From Candidatus Iainarchaeum sp. (GTDB lineage: Archaea; Iainarchaeota; Iainarchaeia; Iainarchaeales; JAAZKV01), in the NCBI GenBank assembly GCA_018651445.1, contig JABIDZ010000029.1, positions 1 through 6,337 of the forward strand: a stretch of 6,337 nt of DNA, given 5' to 3'. Under the pieces are notes generated by a model that saw nothing but the letters and a program-made list of their open reading frames with translations, was not told the origin of the DNA and made no database searches. Within the stretch, counting starts at the first letter, position 1. The number at the start of each line of letters is the position of its first letter. Below are positions 4,930 through 6,337 of this stretch, piece by piece. The translations under genes were made by a program, and so were the position numbers.

Positions 4930-5118
4930 AGAGGGGGTGTACTATAAACAATTGTTGGGTACCCTGATCGGGTCAAATGACACCCCTTGAATCTTTTCAC
5001 ATAGTTTGACCATGCATCTGCAATTAGTAATTCATTTTTGCTTAATAACAATTAGGGGTTTGGAAAACGAACCAATTAGACTAATTAACTCCTTTTACCT
5101 ATCCGAAAAGCTTTTTTT
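4930..5118 (+). ncRNA. Candidate structured non-coding RNA (or cis-regulatory leader), unassigned family
   Basis: The only large non-coding stretch, 4844-5120, has a core (4930-4990) of about 48% GC, much higher than the AT-rich sequence around it. Stem 1 pairs 4932-4940 with 4980-4988 (9 bp, one G-T wobble; GGGGTGT with ACACCCC). Stem 2 pairs GGTCAAA (4971-4977) with TTTGACC (5005-5011). As bases 4971-4977 lie in the loop of stem 1, the two form an H-type pseudoknot. A small ACCC/GGGT hairpin (4961-4964/4970-4973) would compete with stem 2. A third hairpin, GGTTTG/CGAACC (5057-5062/5068-5073), has a five-base loop. A T-tract (5112-5118) follows. No tRNA, 5S, SRP or RNase P signature was found. 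On the minus strand it could instead lie in the glutaredoxin leader. The strand, ends and existence of a transcript are inferred. Confidence 0.35.
5112..5118 (+). terminator. T-tract, possible terminator of the candidate RNA
   Basis: TTTTTTT after GAAAAGC, with a second run of six T at 5128-5133. Archaeal RNA polymerase can stop at U-rich tracts. The second run lies inside the antisense methyltransferase 3' end, so only the first is in non-coding DNA. Confidence 0.35.
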
Positions 5119-5120
5119 AA

Positions 5121-5888
5121 TTAGTTCTTTTTTCCAACCATTACAAAAAAAGCATTTTGTTTTTTAAGTAACCATTTTAATTCATCAATTATAGGTGTAG
5201 CAAATTTTGGTTTTGATGCAACGAATTCAATGTTCTCTTCGTTAAACCATTTTAGCACTTCGTTAACACAGTGATAACTTTCATGTACTTGTCCATACTT
5301 GTCGGCTAACCATGATTTGCTAGGATGCCTGCCAAATAGTTTTTTACCCAAAGCAATTCTTTTCTCAATATTTTTCCCTGCAAACAAAAACAAAACAATT
5401 CGTCTTAAGCGATGTCGAAAACGAGAATACTTGTTATACAATCCAATTATAACAAAACCATTTTTCTTACAATGTTTTGTAGCAATAGCAAATCCCTTTC
5501 GTGCGTCAATTGTATGATGTAGCGCACCAAGAGAAATAACTATATCAAACTTTTTGGTCGAATTAAATTCTAAAATATTCTTTTCTTCAAATTGTACATT
5601 TGTTTTAACCTTTTTTTGTAATTCTTTTGCTTTTGTTATCGAGCTATGCGAAAAGTCTATTGCATTTACTCTTGCGCCACATAATGCAAGTGAATTTGCT
5701 AGCTCTCCGGTTCCACAACCAAGTTCTAAAATACTTTTTTTATTCCAAAATTCATTTCCGTGACCGATTATTTTAGCAACCCAAGTAGAATAATTAAGTA
5801 ACTCTTTTTTTGAGCTTCTTGGACGCGAAGGGTACGGATATTTTTCGTATAATTCTTTCACAAGTAATTCATTTTCTTTTTTACTCAT
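5121..5888 (-). CDS. Class I SAM-dependent methyltransferase, substrate unknown
   Basis: A 255-residue methyltransferase with a Rossmann-like SAM domain. The N-terminal LYEKYPYPSRPR (13-24) is the YPYP-type lead-in seen in some small-molecule or protein methyltransferases. Motif I is ILELGCGTGELA (53-64), the acidic end of strand two is NAIDFS (75-80), and the post-motif strand FDIVISLGALHHTID (114-128) has the HH found in many UbiE/TPR-type enzymes. A basic segment (FRHRLRRIVLFLFAGKNIEKR, about 157-177) and a lower-identity C-terminal region (about 190-250) probably form the substrate part. The acceptor cannot be named from the sequence; no biosynthetic cluster is nearby. The ATG at 5888 has a TATA-like box 26 bp upstream and no Shine-Dalgarno site. 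It is divergent from the Y-family polymerase gene, with a 52-bp spacer. Confidence 0.85.
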   Translation of the reverse strand: MSKKENELLVKELYEKYPYPSRPRSSKKELLNYSTWVAKIIGHGNEFWNKKSILELGCGTGELANSLALCGARVNAIDFSHSSITKAKELQKKVKTNVQFEEKNILEFNSTKKFDIVISLGALHHTIDARKGFAIATKHCKKNGFVIIGLYNKYSRFRHRLRRIVLFLFAGKNIEKRIALGKKLFGRHPSKSWLADKYGQVHESYHCVNEVLKWFNEENIEFVASKPKFATPIIDELKWLLKKQNAFFVMVGKKN

Positions 5889-5910
5889 ACAAATATTTTT
5901 TGCAAGAAAG

Positions 5911-5918
5911 ATTAAAAG
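5911..5918. promoter_or_regulatory. Single TATA-like box midway between two divergent starts
   Basis: ATTAAAAG on the + strand (CTTTTAAT on the minus) is centred at 5914.5, exactly 26.5 bases from both the methyltransferase ATG (5888) and the polymerase ATG (5941). Neither gene has a Shine-Dalgarno site, so both may be leaderless mRNAs driven from the same box in opposite directions. The purine-rich GCAAGAAAG to its left could act as a BRE and favour the polymerase direction. Confidence 0.5.
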
Positions 5919-5940
5919 AAGCTCGCCCCATGCTTTGATT

Positions 5941-6337
5941 ATGCAAAGAATAATTGCACTGCTTGATATAGACTATTTTTATGCTCAATGTGAATTACTT
6001 CGTAATCCTTCTCTCAAAGGAAAACCGGTTGTAGTAATAATGCCAACAATAAGAGAAAATACAGGGGCTGTAGCGACTTGTAATTACGAGGCTCGTGCAT
6101 TAAAGATTCGCTCAGGAATGTCGTTGTCGCTAGCAAAGAAATTATCAAATGTAAATACTATTTTTATTAAAGCCGATAAAGAGTATTACAAAGAAATGTC
6201 TTCAAAGGTTTTTGGATTAATAGATTTTTATTGTTCAAAAGTAGAACAAGTTTCAATTGATGAAGCGTACTTAGATTTAACTAATCCCCAAGGGTTTGAA
6301 AAAGCGGTAGAAGCGTGTGAAAAAATAAAAGAGCGTA
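5941..6337 (+). CDS. dinB: Y-family DNA polymerase IV (Dpo4/DinB), N-terminal part, runs off window
   Basis: A translesion polymerase that copies past damaged bases with low fidelity. The frame from the ATG at 5941 is open to the window end, giving 132 residues of a protein usually about 350 long; the truncation is only the window edge. It opens MQRIIALLDIDYFYAQCELL, with the metal-binding D9 and the aromatic steric-gate Y14. Then come the fingers stretch GKPVVVIMP and TGAVATCNYEARALKIRSGMSLSLAKKL (41-68), the usual Y-family palm/fingers signature. VEQVSIDEAYLDLT (101-114) carries the catalytic pair D107/E108. All three acidic residues are intact, so it should be active. The start is supported by alignment to the typical Dpo4 opening and by a TATA-like box 26 bp upstream. 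The C-terminal thumb, little finger and any PCNA-binding tail are outside the window. Confidence 0.94.
   Translation, partial: MQRIIALLDIDYFYAQCELLRNPSLKGKPVVVIMPTIRENTGAVATCNYEARALKIRSGMSLSLAKKLSNVNTIFIKADKEYYKEMSSKVFGLIDFYCSKVEQVSIDEAYLDLTNPQGFEKAVEACEKIKER

Noticed and set aside
4934..4986. Possible tRNA, from the 7-bp GGGGTGT/ACACCCC acceptor-like stem
   Set aside because: Only 53 bases are enclosed and there is no T-arm with a GTTCRA-like loop on either strand.
5012..5167. 51-codon + strand ORF (MHLQLVIHF...)
   Set aside because: No ribosome-binding site, low-complexity content, and its second part is antisense to the methyltransferase; likely chance.
1..6337. CRISPR array, insertion sequence or prophage genes
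   Set aside because: No regularly spaced repeats, transposase motifs or terminal inverted repeats were seen.

Overview
The window looks like a compact, AT-rich archaeal chromosome segment, most plausibly from a small-genome (DPANN-like) lineage. Archaeal signs are a Trm5-type tRNA m1G37 methyltransferase, an archaeal ScpA kleisin with its MDPWDIDV motif, a single-domain KaiC/RadA-like ATPase, TATA boxes about 26 bp from start codons, and Shine-Dalgarno sequences of the form AGGTGAT. The DPANN placement is an inference from protein flavour and gene packing, not a proof.

Layout. Positions 1-409 hold the 3' end of trm5. Next on the + strand are adenylate kinase (490-1149), a small probable winged-helix protein (1212-1493) behind two overlapping palindromes, and a RelE/ParE-like toxin-fold protein (1562-1900). 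The toxin-like gene meets, stop codon over stop codon, a minus-strand metallo-beta-lactamase-fold hydrolase (2553-1897). Behind that lies a KaiC-like ATPase (3295-2585, GTG start). A 110-bp divergent promoter region separates kaiC-like from scpA (3406-4152), which is followed by a two-TM protein with a charged N-terminus (4187-4594). That gene converges, with a 3-bp gap, on a small glutaredoxin (4843-4598, minus). The one sizeable non-coding stretch, 4844-5120, has a GC-enriched, self-complementary core with pseudoknot topology, a TATA-like element upstream and a T-tract at its end. It is a candidate structured RNA. Last come a class I SAM methyltransferase (5888-5121, minus) and, divergently, the first 132 codons of a Y-family DNA polymerase (5941 to the window end).

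How it works together. This is a mosaic of housekeeping genes (tRNA modification, nucleotide balance, chromosome condensation, redox, lesion bypass) with no single pathway. No mobile element, CRISPR array, tRNA or rRNA was seen. The clearest system-level pattern is in gene expression. Three genes carry AGGTGA-type ribosome-binding sites. Most of the others lack one and have a TATA-like box 24-28 bp before the start codon, as expected for leaderless mRNAs. At the right end one TATA-like box sits exactly midway between two divergent start codons. No convincing undescribed multi-gene system is present; the RNA candidate at 4930-5118 is the best lead.
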